This document shows, piece by piece, positions 1-8,274 of a stretch of 64,000 nucleotides of DNA. Position 1 is the first letter of the stretch. Every line of letters starts with the position of its first letter. The stretch is from Chloroflexota bacterium (GTDB taxonomy: Bacteria; Chloroflexota; Anaerolineae; Anaerolineales; UBA11579), in the NCBI GenBank assembly GCA_019456165.1, contig VRUJ01000003.1:1-64000 (forward strand), written 5' to 3'. The translations under genes were made by a program, and so were the position numbers. Below the pieces are notes generated by a model. It worked only from the letters and a program-made list of their open reading frames with translations. It ran no database searches and was not told where the DNA came from.

Positions 1-47
1 TGCCGCCTTATCAATATGCTGCGGCCAAACCCTAAATGTGTCCACTT

Positions 48-395
48 TCACTTGGTACTAAAAATGGGAGCTTGACATGGTGCCTGGAGTAAAAACATCA
101 CCCGTAAAACCACAAATAATAGAGCGAATACTAAAATTATCCAACCCATCAAATCAACACGTTCAAACTTGTCCACTATCAAACTTTGCAGTCCACCTGC
201 GAGGAGAATTAGCGTGTAATCAATTAACAAAACTAATAAAATCTGTTCAACTCCTCCAGAACTTAGGAACCCACTTATAGCTACGATACCAGAAATCTGC
301 ATCGCTAATGCATTACACATGAGGATAAACCCAAGGACAAAAAATACACCTCCCTCCCCGGGCTGTAAACGAAACATTCTTCTCAAACCATTCAT
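48..395 (-). pseudogene. N-terminal fragment of a multi-TM transporter-like (MFS / ATP-ADP-translocase-like) membrane protein
   Basis: Hydrophobic multi-TM ORF that stops after 115 aa, far shorter than a complete transporter; the remaining ~47 bp to the window edge stay open in other frames. Confidence 0.45.
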
Positions 396-514
396 AAGCT
401 GGAAGTCCTCGGTCTCGCAAACAATATATTAATTAATTTACGTAATGATTCTGATTTGAATTTTTTTTTACACAAATCCGATCAAGCACAATATTGGCCA
501 ATTCAAGTTAATTT

Positions 515-1273
515 TTACTCCTCAACCAATCTATCTGCAAGCTGTTTTAAAGCATCAGTGACAGGATGATCCGGAAATTCTAATACGAAGATACCATTGC
601 TGCCGAGTATCATCATCTCATCCGCATGCGGCATTAGTGCAGCAACTTCTGTGTTATATGTGCTCTCAACTTTCTCTTTGACTTCATCCATCGGAAATAC
701 ATCAGGTATTTTGTTAACTACCAGCATTAAGTTGGCTACATCCAGCTTGCGAGCCACCTCAACTGTAACACTTGTTCCAAGATAATCCTGTTGGTCAGGA
801 CGCAGTATCAAAACGACATTGTCAGATATCGCAATTGAAAGTAATGTTTCTTCGTTCAATCCAGGATGAGTATCGATCAATAACGCATCCAGTTCAAGAT
901 CGGAAACTAATTCTTGAAAGCCAGAATCCAGAAGGCCAACGTCATAGCCTTCTCGTAATACGCGCGCGATCTCACCAGCATTTAAACTAGATGGGATTAA
1001 AAAGATTTTCCCTTCAATTTTTTCTATAAGGTTTTCGGTAACATCATACGCGGCTTCCGAAATACTGCACAAACCCCACAAGTAATCGTTTAACGAGTGC
1101 TTTAGTTCCGATTGCTCTAATCCAAATAGAGCATTAATTCCCGGTGATTGAATGTCTGTATCTACCACCCCAACTCTTTTCCCAGATTGGGCTATTATAA
1201 CAGCCAGATTAGCAGTAGTATTTGACTTGCCGGTCCCCCCTCGGTACGAATGTATTGAAATTATATTTGACAT
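515..1273 (-). CDS. MinD/ParA-family P-loop ATPase
   Basis: Deviant Walker A-like SYRGGTGKSNTTANLA, VGVVDTDIQSPG, LLIDTHPGLNEETL. Confidence 0.9.
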   Translation of the reverse strand: MSNIISIHSYRGGTGKSNTTANLAVIIAQSGKRVGVVDTDIQSPGINALFGLEQSELKHSLNDYLWGLCSISEAAYDVTENLIEKIEGKIFLIPSSLNAGEIARVLREGYDVGLLDSGFQELVSDLELDALLIDTHPGLNEETLLSIAISDNVVLILRPDQQDYLGTSVTVEVARKLDVANLMLVVNKIPDVFPMDEVKEKVESTYNTEVAALMPHADEMMILGSNGIFVLEFPDHPVTDALKQLADRLVEE

Positions 1274-1373
1274 TGACTCGCCTCTTTTTGATAAAATTTT
1301 AATCAGTTTTATGCATTATTGTGATTACTTTAGATTTGGCACGATTTCTATTTGAGTTAGCTTCATTACCAGT

Positions 1374-1769
1374 TTACTCATCGCCATCTGCTTTAGGATC
1401 TGCTTTTTCCCTCTTTTCAATCTTATCATCTAACGCGGACCAGATTCCTTGAGCCAGACTACTCCCAGGTTTTCGTCGTAAGTTAACTTTATAGCTTGCC
1501 CGGTCCTTCTCGCCCCGAGAGATCAACCAACCTTGTTTTGCTAGCGTCTCCAACATCTTGCCAAGTTCATCTTTGCTCATTTGCTCCCCATCTTCCGTAC
1601 CACTAAGCGCCTCCCACAACCTATCGAATGATAGCTCTACTTCACGTAACATTAAACGTATTATTTTGCGTAAAGGAGCTGAAAGCTCTGCTAGATCAAG
1701 AGGAGAAATTCCGTCTTCTTTCTCTCGTCCCTCAATTTCGTTCTGAAGTCGATCAAATAATCCGCTCAT
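1374..1769 (-). CDS. Conserved hypothetical, winged-helix-like protein
   Basis: 131-aa ORF between co-oriented genes; helical pattern with LAELSAPLRKIIRLMLREVELSFDRLWEAL. Confidence 0.6.
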   Translation of the reverse strand: MSGLFDRLQNEIEGREKEDGISPLDLAELSAPLRKIIRLMLREVELSFDRLWEALSGTEDGEQMSKDELGKMLETLAKQGWLISRGEKDRASYKVNLRRKPGSSLAQGIWSALDDKIEKREKADPKADGDE

Positions 1770-1807
1770 AAAAGCACACTCGCATTAGTAACTAAACGTT
1801 AACCCTG

Positions 1808-2017
1808 CTAGTAAAGCTCAGGCATTGGAATGGCATCTTGAGGATTGCAAATGCCGCACCAGATCGAATCTGAAACTGGTACAACTTTTGGAGTTTCGTT
1901 GCTGCCAAGAAACATAGCTAATATATTCGGCCTTCGGCTTGCGTGGTCTTTGCAAACAAATCGACCACAAAACGGACAGGCTGCTCTTGCCGGTTTATCG
2001 CATTCCCAACATTGCAT
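1808..2017 (-). CDS. Small zinc-binding (B-box/ribbon-like) protein
   Basis: CWECDKPARAACPFCGRFVCKDH and CGIC cysteine/histidine pattern. Confidence 0.65.
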   Translation of the reverse strand: MQCWECDKPARAACPFCGRFVCKDHASRRPNILAMFLGSNETPKVVPVSDSIWCGICNPQDAIPMPELY

Positions 2018-2040
2018 ATCAAAGGCCTCTTAATAATTTA

Positions 2041-2820
2041 TTAGTCAAACTCAATTATAGTTTCTGCTATTTCTTTTACGGCTTTTGACCATGGGTGATC
2101 GGGTTCTCTCAGCGAAAAGATATCTTTACTCTGATTTTCAACCAAATCCTCTGTCAAAGGCATGACACCCGCAACCTTCACATCATATGTTTTCTCAATT
2201 TCTTCACGAATTTGGTCTGGATCATATCTGGAGAGAGCTTTATTCACAGCTAATACCATATTTGGCACATCTAAGGCTCGAGCGATGTCAACTGTAACCG
2301 CAGTTCCCTGAAAGTCTTGTTGGTCTGGGCGTAAAATAATTATCAAAATATCTGAGATTGTTATTGAGAGTAAAGTCTCTTCGTTTAAACCAGGATGTGT
2401 ATCTATAAATAAGTAATCTAGCTCTTTTTCTTTGATTAAGGTTTGCAGCCCAGCATTGAGTATATTTGGATCATAACTATTTTTTAGGATATCCGTGATC
2501 TCGCGTAAATTAATGCTAGACGGAATCAACCAAAGATACTTGTCTTTAAGTTTTTTTCTTCCAGGCTCGTTCCCAACATTTTCTCCTATTTGCAAGGCCA
2601 CATCTCCAATCGAACACTCATTGCGCAAGAATTCATTTAGAGTGTGCCCCATACTTTCCTCGTTCAACCCAAAAAGAACATGGATGCCTGGAGATTGAAT
2701 ATCAGTATCTACCACACCCACTCGTTTTCCTTCCATCGCAACTAAAGATGCGATATTAGCAGTTGTATTAGATTTTCCTGTGCCCCCACGAAATGAATGT
2801 ATCGAGACAATTTTTCCCAT
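2041..2820 (-). CDS. MinD/ParA-family P-loop ATPase, paralog of 515..1273
   Basis: HSFRGGTGKSNTTANIASL, DTDIQSPGIHVLFGL, FIDTHPGLNEETLL. Confidence 0.9.
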   Translation of the reverse strand: MGKIVSIHSFRGGTGKSNTTANIASLVAMEGKRVGVVDTDIQSPGIHVLFGLNEESMGHTLNEFLRNECSIGDVALQIGENVGNEPGRKKLKDKYLWLIPSSINLREITDILKNSYDPNILNAGLQTLIKEKELDYLFIDTHPGLNEETLLSITISDILIIILRPDQQDFQGTAVTVDIARALDVPNMVLAVNKALSRYDPDQIREEIEKTYDVKVAGVMPLTEDLVENQSKDIFSLREPDHPWSKAVKEIAETIIEFD

Positions 2821-2840
2821 TTGTTTCCTCTTTATTTAGA

Positions 2841-3584
2841 TTATTTCTTAACTCGGTTTCCTCGGAGTTGAGTACTTTCTGCTTTTATCTTCTGGAATAT
2901 TTCACTATTAATAACGCTATCGATTTCTTCGTCCCGCTTTGCTTGATCAATCTCAATGGTGAGCTGAACCAGTTGTGTTTTCAGAGCATCTTCACGAGAT
3001 TTGATTCCTTCTAACATTCGGAAAAAAGCATCTAGGAAGCGGTTTGCTCGGACATCATCCGGTTTACTCGTGTCAATTATGTTTGTTTTTTGAATTTCGT
3101 CCGTTGCAAAGTCATAATCTCCACTCGCAATGCGATAACTCCACTGAATCGCTTTCTCCACATATGTAGAAGTAAACCGCATACGTGAGGAAATATTGGC
3201 AATTATGTGTAAAGCAATCTCAGGATTTTCATACAAGATATTGATAAAATCGTCTCGCTTTAATTCCAATGCATGGATTGATGATAATGCCACAACTGAG
3301 GCGGAGCGAGGTTTTTGATCTACCAGAGAAAGCTCACCAACGAATTCACCTGGACCCAAATGGTTGAGCACAACTTCACCTCCCAGAGCGTCCCCCGCTA
3401 CGATTTTTACCCACCCATCGTAGATATAGAATACAGAATCGCCTTTATCGTTCTTGCGGATTAATACTTCGTCTTTATCTAATTCGTATGAAATCACCTT
3501 CGTTGCCAAGTCTTTTAAGACTTCATCTGGCAGCGATTGAAACCAAGAAGAATGTTTTAGTGCTTTTATTATTTTTTTCGACAT
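2841..3584 (-). CDS. Cyclic nucleotide-binding (CRP/cNMP) domain protein
   Basis: GDSVFYIYDGWVKIV...LGPGEFVGELSLVDQKPRSASVVAL is a typical cNMP-binding fold signature. Confidence 0.85.
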   Translation of the reverse strand: MSKKIIKALKHSSWFQSLPDEVLKDLATKVISYELDKDEVLIRKNDKGDSVFYIYDGWVKIVAGDALGGEVVLNHLGPGEFVGELSLVDQKPRSASVVALSSIHALELKRDDFINILYENPEIALHIIANISSRMRFTSTYVEKAIQWSYRIASGDYDFATDEIQKTNIIDTSKPDDVRANRFLDAFFRMLEGIKSREDALKTQLVQLTIEIDQAKRDEEIDSVINSEIFQKIKAESTQLRGNRVKK

Positions 3585-3640
3585 TACGATATTATCTTAC
3601 CATAAATACAAGCGTGGTATGTTTGTCGCTATCCACAAGT

Positions 3641-4780
3641 TTAGCCGAGTTTATCGAAGGCGGTTGTGTGGTCAGATTCGTTACGAATCGCTTCTAGTTT
3701 TGAATATAAGCTCCCGCTGGCAGTTGCAGGTAGACTTGCCAAGCGTTCTGTAATTACGTCTTCAAAATGCCCCCATAAATGGCTGTCATCTTCGGGAAAT
3801 ATACCCCTCAAATACATCATGCAATATGTTCCAACCACCTTGCGGGCCTCATCCATTTCTTGCCGGATATTTCCCATTTCTAATTCGACGGATTTTACCA
3901 TTTTTTCGTCTGGAAGTTTTTCGAGGGTTTTTCGCATGATCCCGAGGTGTGCCTGGAGTAATAAGAAATGTTCTATTTGGGAGGCTTTTTCTGACCCGAA
4001 GCGTTTTGCTAAAGGTGCTAAAATGACCTCAATGTCAGAAAGCCTTTGGACAGCCGCCGCCTCTCCAGCAGTCACTCTATCAGCTTCGCCAAGAGTTTCT
4101 TTTATCCAGGTTTGTTCTTCTGCTATGCCTCTTTTGATTGCTCCCCATATCACAGACAAGCCAGCAATACCTACGCCTGCTGCGTAAATCAACAACAATC
4201 CACTTCTAACCCTGGTTACCAGATTGTTAAAACCTATATGTAAAATCATTGCAAAAGTAAAGCCACCAAGAATGAATCTGGCTTTCCCAAAAGTTCTCTC
4301 AAACCGTGCTTTGCCGAAAGCGATTCCCACTAAGGCGCTCCCAGTAGCGTGAATAAGATTTGTGGATATCACTCTGCCGATCGCAACAGCAAGGGCAGCT
4401 CCTAAATTGTTAAAAATGTATTCGTAGTTCTCAATAATAGCAAATCCTATACCGGCTGCAAATCCGTAAATGGCGCCATCGACAAAATATGTGAACTGCG
4501 GTCTACGTACCAGATAAATAAGAATCAAACCCTTTAATATCTCTTCTGTGATGGGGGCTGTAAACCTGACAACCATATCTCTGGTTTCAACTAAACCGCT
4601 ATCCAGCATCCAACGGTTTACTCCGCTTGCAAACAAAAATGCAGCTCCTCCCCAAATAAAACAAAGAAGGATCAAGCGAAATGTCCCCATACCATACAGA
4701 TCGCGGTTGTAGATGATATATAAAACAACCAATGGGATTACTGTCGCGATTATCAGGGCAATTATAGAAATTATATTCAT
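3641..4780 (-). CDS. PrsW-family intramembrane metalloprotease
   Basis: Multi-TM with APITEEILKGLILIYLV (EExxK), NLIHATGSALVG and MILHIGFNN motifs. Confidence 0.85.
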   Translation of the reverse strand: MNIISIIALIIATVIPLVVLYIIYNRDLYGMGTFRLILLCFIWGGAAFLFASGVNRWMLDSGLVETRDMVVRFTAPITEEILKGLILIYLVRRPQFTYFVDGAIYGFAAGIGFAIIENYEYIFNNLGAALAVAIGRVISTNLIHATGSALVGIAFGKARFERTFGKARFILGGFTFAMILHIGFNNLVTRVRSGLLLIYAAGVGIAGLSVIWGAIKRGIAEEQTWIKETLGEADRVTAGEAAAVQRLSDIEVILAPLAKRFGSEKASQIEHFLLLQAHLGIMRKTLEKLPDEKMVKSVELEMGNIRQEMDEARKVVGTYCMMYLRGIFPEDDSHLWGHFEDVITERLASLPATASGSLYSKLEAIRNESDHTTAFDKLG

Positions 4781-4873
4781 AGCCTAATTTTACTCAAGGA
4801 ATAATTTCCTAACTACGATAATCATAGAAGTTTTCACACCACCTGATTTCGTTATTAAAACTACAAAACAATA

Positions 4874-5389
4874 TTAACGCTTCCTTTTTACAAACCACCA
4901 CACCGCTATCCCTAGTGCGAGCAGGGAAAAAACGATGAGAGGGAATAACCCCCCTTGATTTGCGGCACCTGGTAAACCACCGTTGTCCGCAGGAAATGTA
5001 AAAACAATCATTACCATCACAATAATTGTGAAAAGTGCTAATCCAATGGTTAAGGTTTTTTCCCGTTGTCTTGTCGATCTCCACTCAGATTTTTTTGGAG
5101 AAAGCCATCCAAATAATCCTTGCCTAAGGAATCCGGTTTTTTGGGGGGGCCATTTTGCTTTCCATTCAGCCTCCAAAGTTTTTCGAATACGTTCAGAAAC
5201 ATCTTCGTTAGGAACCCCATCTCGTCCAACCTGATAGATTAATTGGGCTAATTTAAGATTCTCGCGCATATCAACGTCATCTGTCTCCGCCCCAGAAATA
5301 TTTGGACTCTTTCCAGAAAGCAGCTGATCAGTAAAATCAGAGAGGATATTATCTTTTTGTAGAGAATTGTTGTTGGTTTCGTCAGCCAG
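4874..5389 (-). CDS. Putative membrane anti-sigma factor (two C-terminal TM helices)
   Basis: Directly downstream of and overlapping the ECF sigma gene. The ORF extends N-terminally beyond ATG 5269 (ETNNNSLQKDNILSDFTDQLLSGKSPNISGAETDDVDMRENLKLAQLIYQ). No ATG/GTG/TTG lies upstream of 5269 in frame; SD AGGAG (5396-5400) precedes CTG 5389. Confidence 0.6.
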   Translation of the reverse strand: MADETNNNSLQKDNILSDFTDQLLSGKSPNISGAETDDVDMRENLKLAQLIYQVGRDGVPNEDVSERIRKTLEAEWKAKWPPQKTGFLRQGLFGWLSPKKSEWRSTRQREKTLTIGLALFTIIVMVMIVFTFPADNGGLPGAANQGGLFPLIVFSLLALGIAVWWFVKRKR

Positions 5390-5963
5390 CGGAATCTCCT
5401 AGTTCGGTGCGCAAGGTTGAAATTGCCCTTCTATAACGAGATTTCACAGCCTCTAATGACAATCCCTTGAATTCAGCAATTTCCACAAACTTCAATCCCT
5501 CAGCAAATCGCAATAGAATGATTTCTCGATAGTCATCTTTCAATTGATCCAAACCCTGGCGTAAATAAATCATTTCATCTTCCCTAGCAGTGTTGGTGAG
5601 CTGATTCGGAGCATCGGAAATTTTTGTTTCGATATCACTCCATTCAATCTCTTTTTTTGTTCTTCTTCCTTGACGATAATAGTTTGCAATTTGTCGATTT
5701 GTTATTGTTCTCAACCAAGTGCTGAATTTCGCATCGCCCCGAAAACTCTGGATAGATTTCAACACATTAATGAAAACATTCTGTGTGACGTCATCCACAT
5801 CTTGGCGAGGGACCGAATACCAAACTCTTTTATACACAGCTGGTAAGTAGTGGTCATATAAGGTCGTGAAGGCATCCAGGTTGCCTTCACCAGCGAGTTG
5901 AACCAGTGATTTCTCGCTTTTACCCTTGATTAACAACGAAACTTCATAATTGCTTTGATTCAT
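5382..5963 (-). CDS. RNA polymerase sigma factor, ECF/sigma-70 family
   Basis: DVDDVTQNVFINVLKSIQSFRGDAKFSTWLRTITNRQIANYYR (region 2) and YREIILLRFAEGLKFVEIAEFKGLSLEAVKSRYRRAISTLR (region 4). Confidence 0.95.
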   Translation of the reverse strand: MNQSNYEVSLLIKGKSEKSLVQLAGEGNLDAFTTLYDHYLPAVYKRVWYSVPRQDVDDVTQNVFINVLKSIQSFRGDAKFSTWLRTITNRQIANYYRQGRRTKKEIEWSDIETKISDAPNQLTNTAREDEMIYLRQGLDQLKDDYREIILLRFAEGLKFVEIAEFKGLSLEAVKSRYRRAISTLRTELGDSAG

Positions 5964-5991
5964 TAGTCGCCAAGTGTAAATAAAAAAGGTC
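5964..5991 (-). promoter_or_regulatory. Promoter-like motif GACC-N18-CGACTA upstream of the sigma gene
   Basis: Matches motifs at 8124-8151, 10291-10318 and 12705-12732 with identical 18-nt spacing; abuts the annotated ATG. Confidence 0.5.
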
Positions 5992-6059
5992 GGAATATTA
6001 TCCTTGATTTCCTAACAAAAGAGTTATCCAAACTATAATCATTATACCTGTGACAACGT

Positions 6060-6093
6060 CAAAGTGGTGGGCAAGTCTGCCCACCACTTTGAT
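6060..6093. other. Perfect inverted repeat (hairpin) 3' of TolB-like gene 1
   Basis: caaagtggtgggc-aagtct-gcccaccactttg; no U-run follows on the minus strand. Confidence 0.7.
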
Positions 6094-6116
6094 CATTTTA
6101 TTTGGCCCAAATTCAA

Positions 6117-7909
6117 TGTTATTGTCCGCGGCTGCCATTCTCCTTAGACGGTGACCATTCAGACCACTTGTCTGTGGCCGGGTCAATCGTTAAGTTGGAT
6201 TGCTCTCCACCTTGCCAGAATACTTGCAAGACGTTCGGGTTGCCATCACGCAAGGAGGTGAATGATACCATCGTGCCACCACAATCCCAACTTGGAGAAC
6301 TATCAACACCTTCATAGTCGGTCAACTGGTAATACTCATCCGTTTCCAGATCGTACGTGTGTACGTCCAGGTTGTCATCCTGCCACGACTGGTAGGCAAT
6401 CCGATCTCCAACTGGTGACCAGCTGTGGTTTCCAGCATTGGCGTCCCCGGTGGATATCAACTTGGGGTTATCTCCATTCGAATCTGCTATATACAGGTCC
6501 CAGATGCCGTTCTGGTTTGATAAGAAGGCGATGTGTTCACCGTTTGGCGACCAAGCCGGGAAGATCTGATCTGAGTTTTCTCTGGTGACCTGAAACTCAT
6601 CGCCAGTCGTCAGATTGAGCAGATATATATTCTCGGTTCCCGACCGGTTGCTCTGGAATGTAATCCACTCAGGATCGGGAGAAAAGTACGGGTACTGATC
6701 ATCTGCTGTATCAGTGGTCAATTGTCGCGGACCTGCATCCAGGTCGTTGATATTGATAGTAAATATATCCCAGTTTCCATTCAGGTCGCTTTGGTAAACA
6801 ATGGTTTCATTGTCAGGCCCGAACATTGGGTTGATATTATTCGCGTTTGTGTCTGTTAGTCTGAATTGGAAGCTTCCTTCCGGATCAGTCAGGTACAGCT
6901 CAATGTTTCCATCCCGATTGCTCTCAAACACGATATGGCTATCATCTGGAGAACGGCTAGGTCTTGAATCTTCAGAGGCAGCGAAGTTAGATAAATTGTA
7001 AAGTACCGCATTTGGGTCGCCTTCGGCACCGTTGTGCAAACTATAGACTTCCAGATCTCCATCACGGAATGTGTGGAAGATTATGTACTCAATACATACT
7101 TGTGGTTCTGGAACGATCGTTACGGGTGGTGGCGTATCCAAAGGTGTAGGTGTTGGTCTTACCGGGCATCCACCTGGTGGTGCTGGAATGATGTCGCCGC
7201 TATGCCCCAGGTGTTCTGTGTACTCCGATGAGCCTTCTGTAACAGAAACTAGTTCATAGTTGCCAGCGTTATCAATCAAATGGCAAAGTGAAAGCTCACC
7301 CGGCTGGGTTGCGGTGGGGGTTGCGGTTGGGGGCGTTGTACTTGTTGGTGGAACAGGACAACCTCCCGCAGGAGCGGGGATGATGTCACTCCCATGACCC
7401 AAATGCTCATTGTGTTCTGATGAGCCTTCTGTCACAGTTACAAATTGGTAATTGCCAGCATTATCAAGTACGTGGCAAAGCGAAACCTCGCCGGGCTGGG
7501 TGGCAGTTGGTGTGCTTGTTGGCGGCGGTGTATTTGTTGGAGGCGGGGTGTTCGTGGAGGTAGGTGGTAGAGTATTCGTGATGGTTGGTGGTAGAGTATT
7601 TGTGGATGTAGGTCTTTGAGTGTTTGTTGGTGGAGGTGTATTGGTGGGAGGTACATCGCCCCATTTAATTTCAACGTGGGAAATCTCCTTGCAGTCGGGG
7701 CCTTCGCCTATTCTGCTAATATTTACGGAATTTGTGCCGATACCGTTCACCCTATAGCAGCCATCGTTGCCATTGCTGGTGAAAGTGAAACAATTTGTAC
7801 CAGCTTTGATAACAACCTTTGTTATTATCTTCCCATCTGGAGCAGAGTATGAATAACTTTCAGCGCTGTAATCAAGCTTGATATCTGAATTAATACAATT
7901 CCCCCCACC
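6117..7909. repeat. Direct repeat copy A (~1.79 kb), partner 8275-10067
   Basis: Line-by-line identical sequence at a constant offset of 2158 bp; first mismatch at 7910/10068. Confidence 0.9.
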
Positions 7910-8029
7910 GCCAGCGCCTGCAAACGCATCACCTAACGCTCCGCAAGCTGAAAGGACAATACTAAATATAATTAATATTGACCAGGCAATTAAAAATGTC
8001 TTATTGTTACTACTTGATAATTTCATCAA
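6119..8029 (-). CDS. TolB-like beta-propeller lipoprotein (copy 1)
   Basis: Lipobox LSACGA, Thr/Pro-rich linker, two LCH...HLGH.DIIPAP modules, repeated SPDxxxIxFxSNRDGxxxLY propeller blades. Confidence 0.9.
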   Translation of the reverse strand: MMKLSSSNNKTFLIAWSILIIFSIVLSACGALGDAFAGAGGGGNCINSDIKLDYSAESYSYSAPDGKIITKVVIKAGTNCFTFTSNGNDGCYRVNGIGTNSVNISRIGEGPDCKEISHVEIKWGDVPPTNTPPPTNTQRPTSTNTLPPTITNTLPPTSTNTPPPTNTPPPTSTPTATQPGEVSLCHVLDNAGNYQFVTVTEGSSEHNEHLGHGSDIIPAPAGGCPVPPTSTTPPTATPTATQPGELSLCHLIDNAGNYELVSVTEGSSEYTEHLGHSGDIIPAPPGGCPVRPTPTPLDTPPPVTIVPEPQVCIEYIIFHTFRDGDLEVYSLHNGAEGDPNAVLYNLSNFAASEDSRPSRSPDDSHIVFESNRDGNIELYLTDPEGSFQFRLTDTNANNINPMFGPDNETIVYQSDLNGNWDIFTININDLDAGPRQLTTDTADDQYPYFSPDPEWITFQSNRSGTENIYLLNLTTGDEFQVTRENSDQIFPAWSPNGEHIAFLSNQNGIWDLYIADSNGDNPKLISTGDANAGNHSWSPVGDRIAYQSWQDDNLDVHTYDLETDEYYQLTDYEGVDSSPSWDCGGTMVSFTSLRDGNPNVLQVFWQGGEQSNLTIDPATDKWSEWSPSKENGSRGQ

Positions 8030-8123
8030 CGAGCCTCCTTAAATATTATTACAAAAATATCTTCTTCTACGCTCTTTGGACATTCCAAAACTGGTTTACA
8101 TAGTTTATCGGAGCTTACAATAG

Positions 8124-8151
8124 TAGTCGTTTAACATTAATAAAAAAGGTC
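8124..8151 (-). promoter_or_regulatory. Promoter-like motif GACC-N18-CGACTA upstream of TolB-like gene 1
   Basis: Same motif and spacing as at 5964-5991; 95 bp upstream of ATG 8029. Confidence 0.55.
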
Positions 8152-8217
8152 GTAAATATTATCCTTGAATTCCTTAGAATTGAGTTATCCAAAATGCAAT
8201 CATGATAACTGGGCTAA

Positions 8218-8251
8218 CGATGAGGTAGAGGTTGAATCCTCCACCTCATCG
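8218..8251. other. Near-perfect inverted repeat (hairpin) 3' of TolB-like gene 2
   Basis: cgatgaggtagagg-ttgaat-cctccacctcatcg, one mismatch. Confidence 0.65.
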
Positions 8252-8274
8252 ATAATAACTAAACTCTAAGGTTT

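Noticed and set aside
3666-4187. 173-aa plus-strand ORF opposite the PrsW gene
   Set aside because: Antisense to a well-supported coding region and with no recognisable family; likely a shadow ORF
6262-6588. 108-aa ORF on the plus strand, repeated exactly at 8420-8746
   Set aside because: The repetition is explained by the TolB gene duplication; it is antisense to the propeller coding sequence
7500-7640. Short-period repeats resembling a CRISPR-like or minisatellite array
   Set aside because: They encode the Thr/Pro linker (TNTPPPTNT...) of a lipoprotein; no constant repeat/spacer structure
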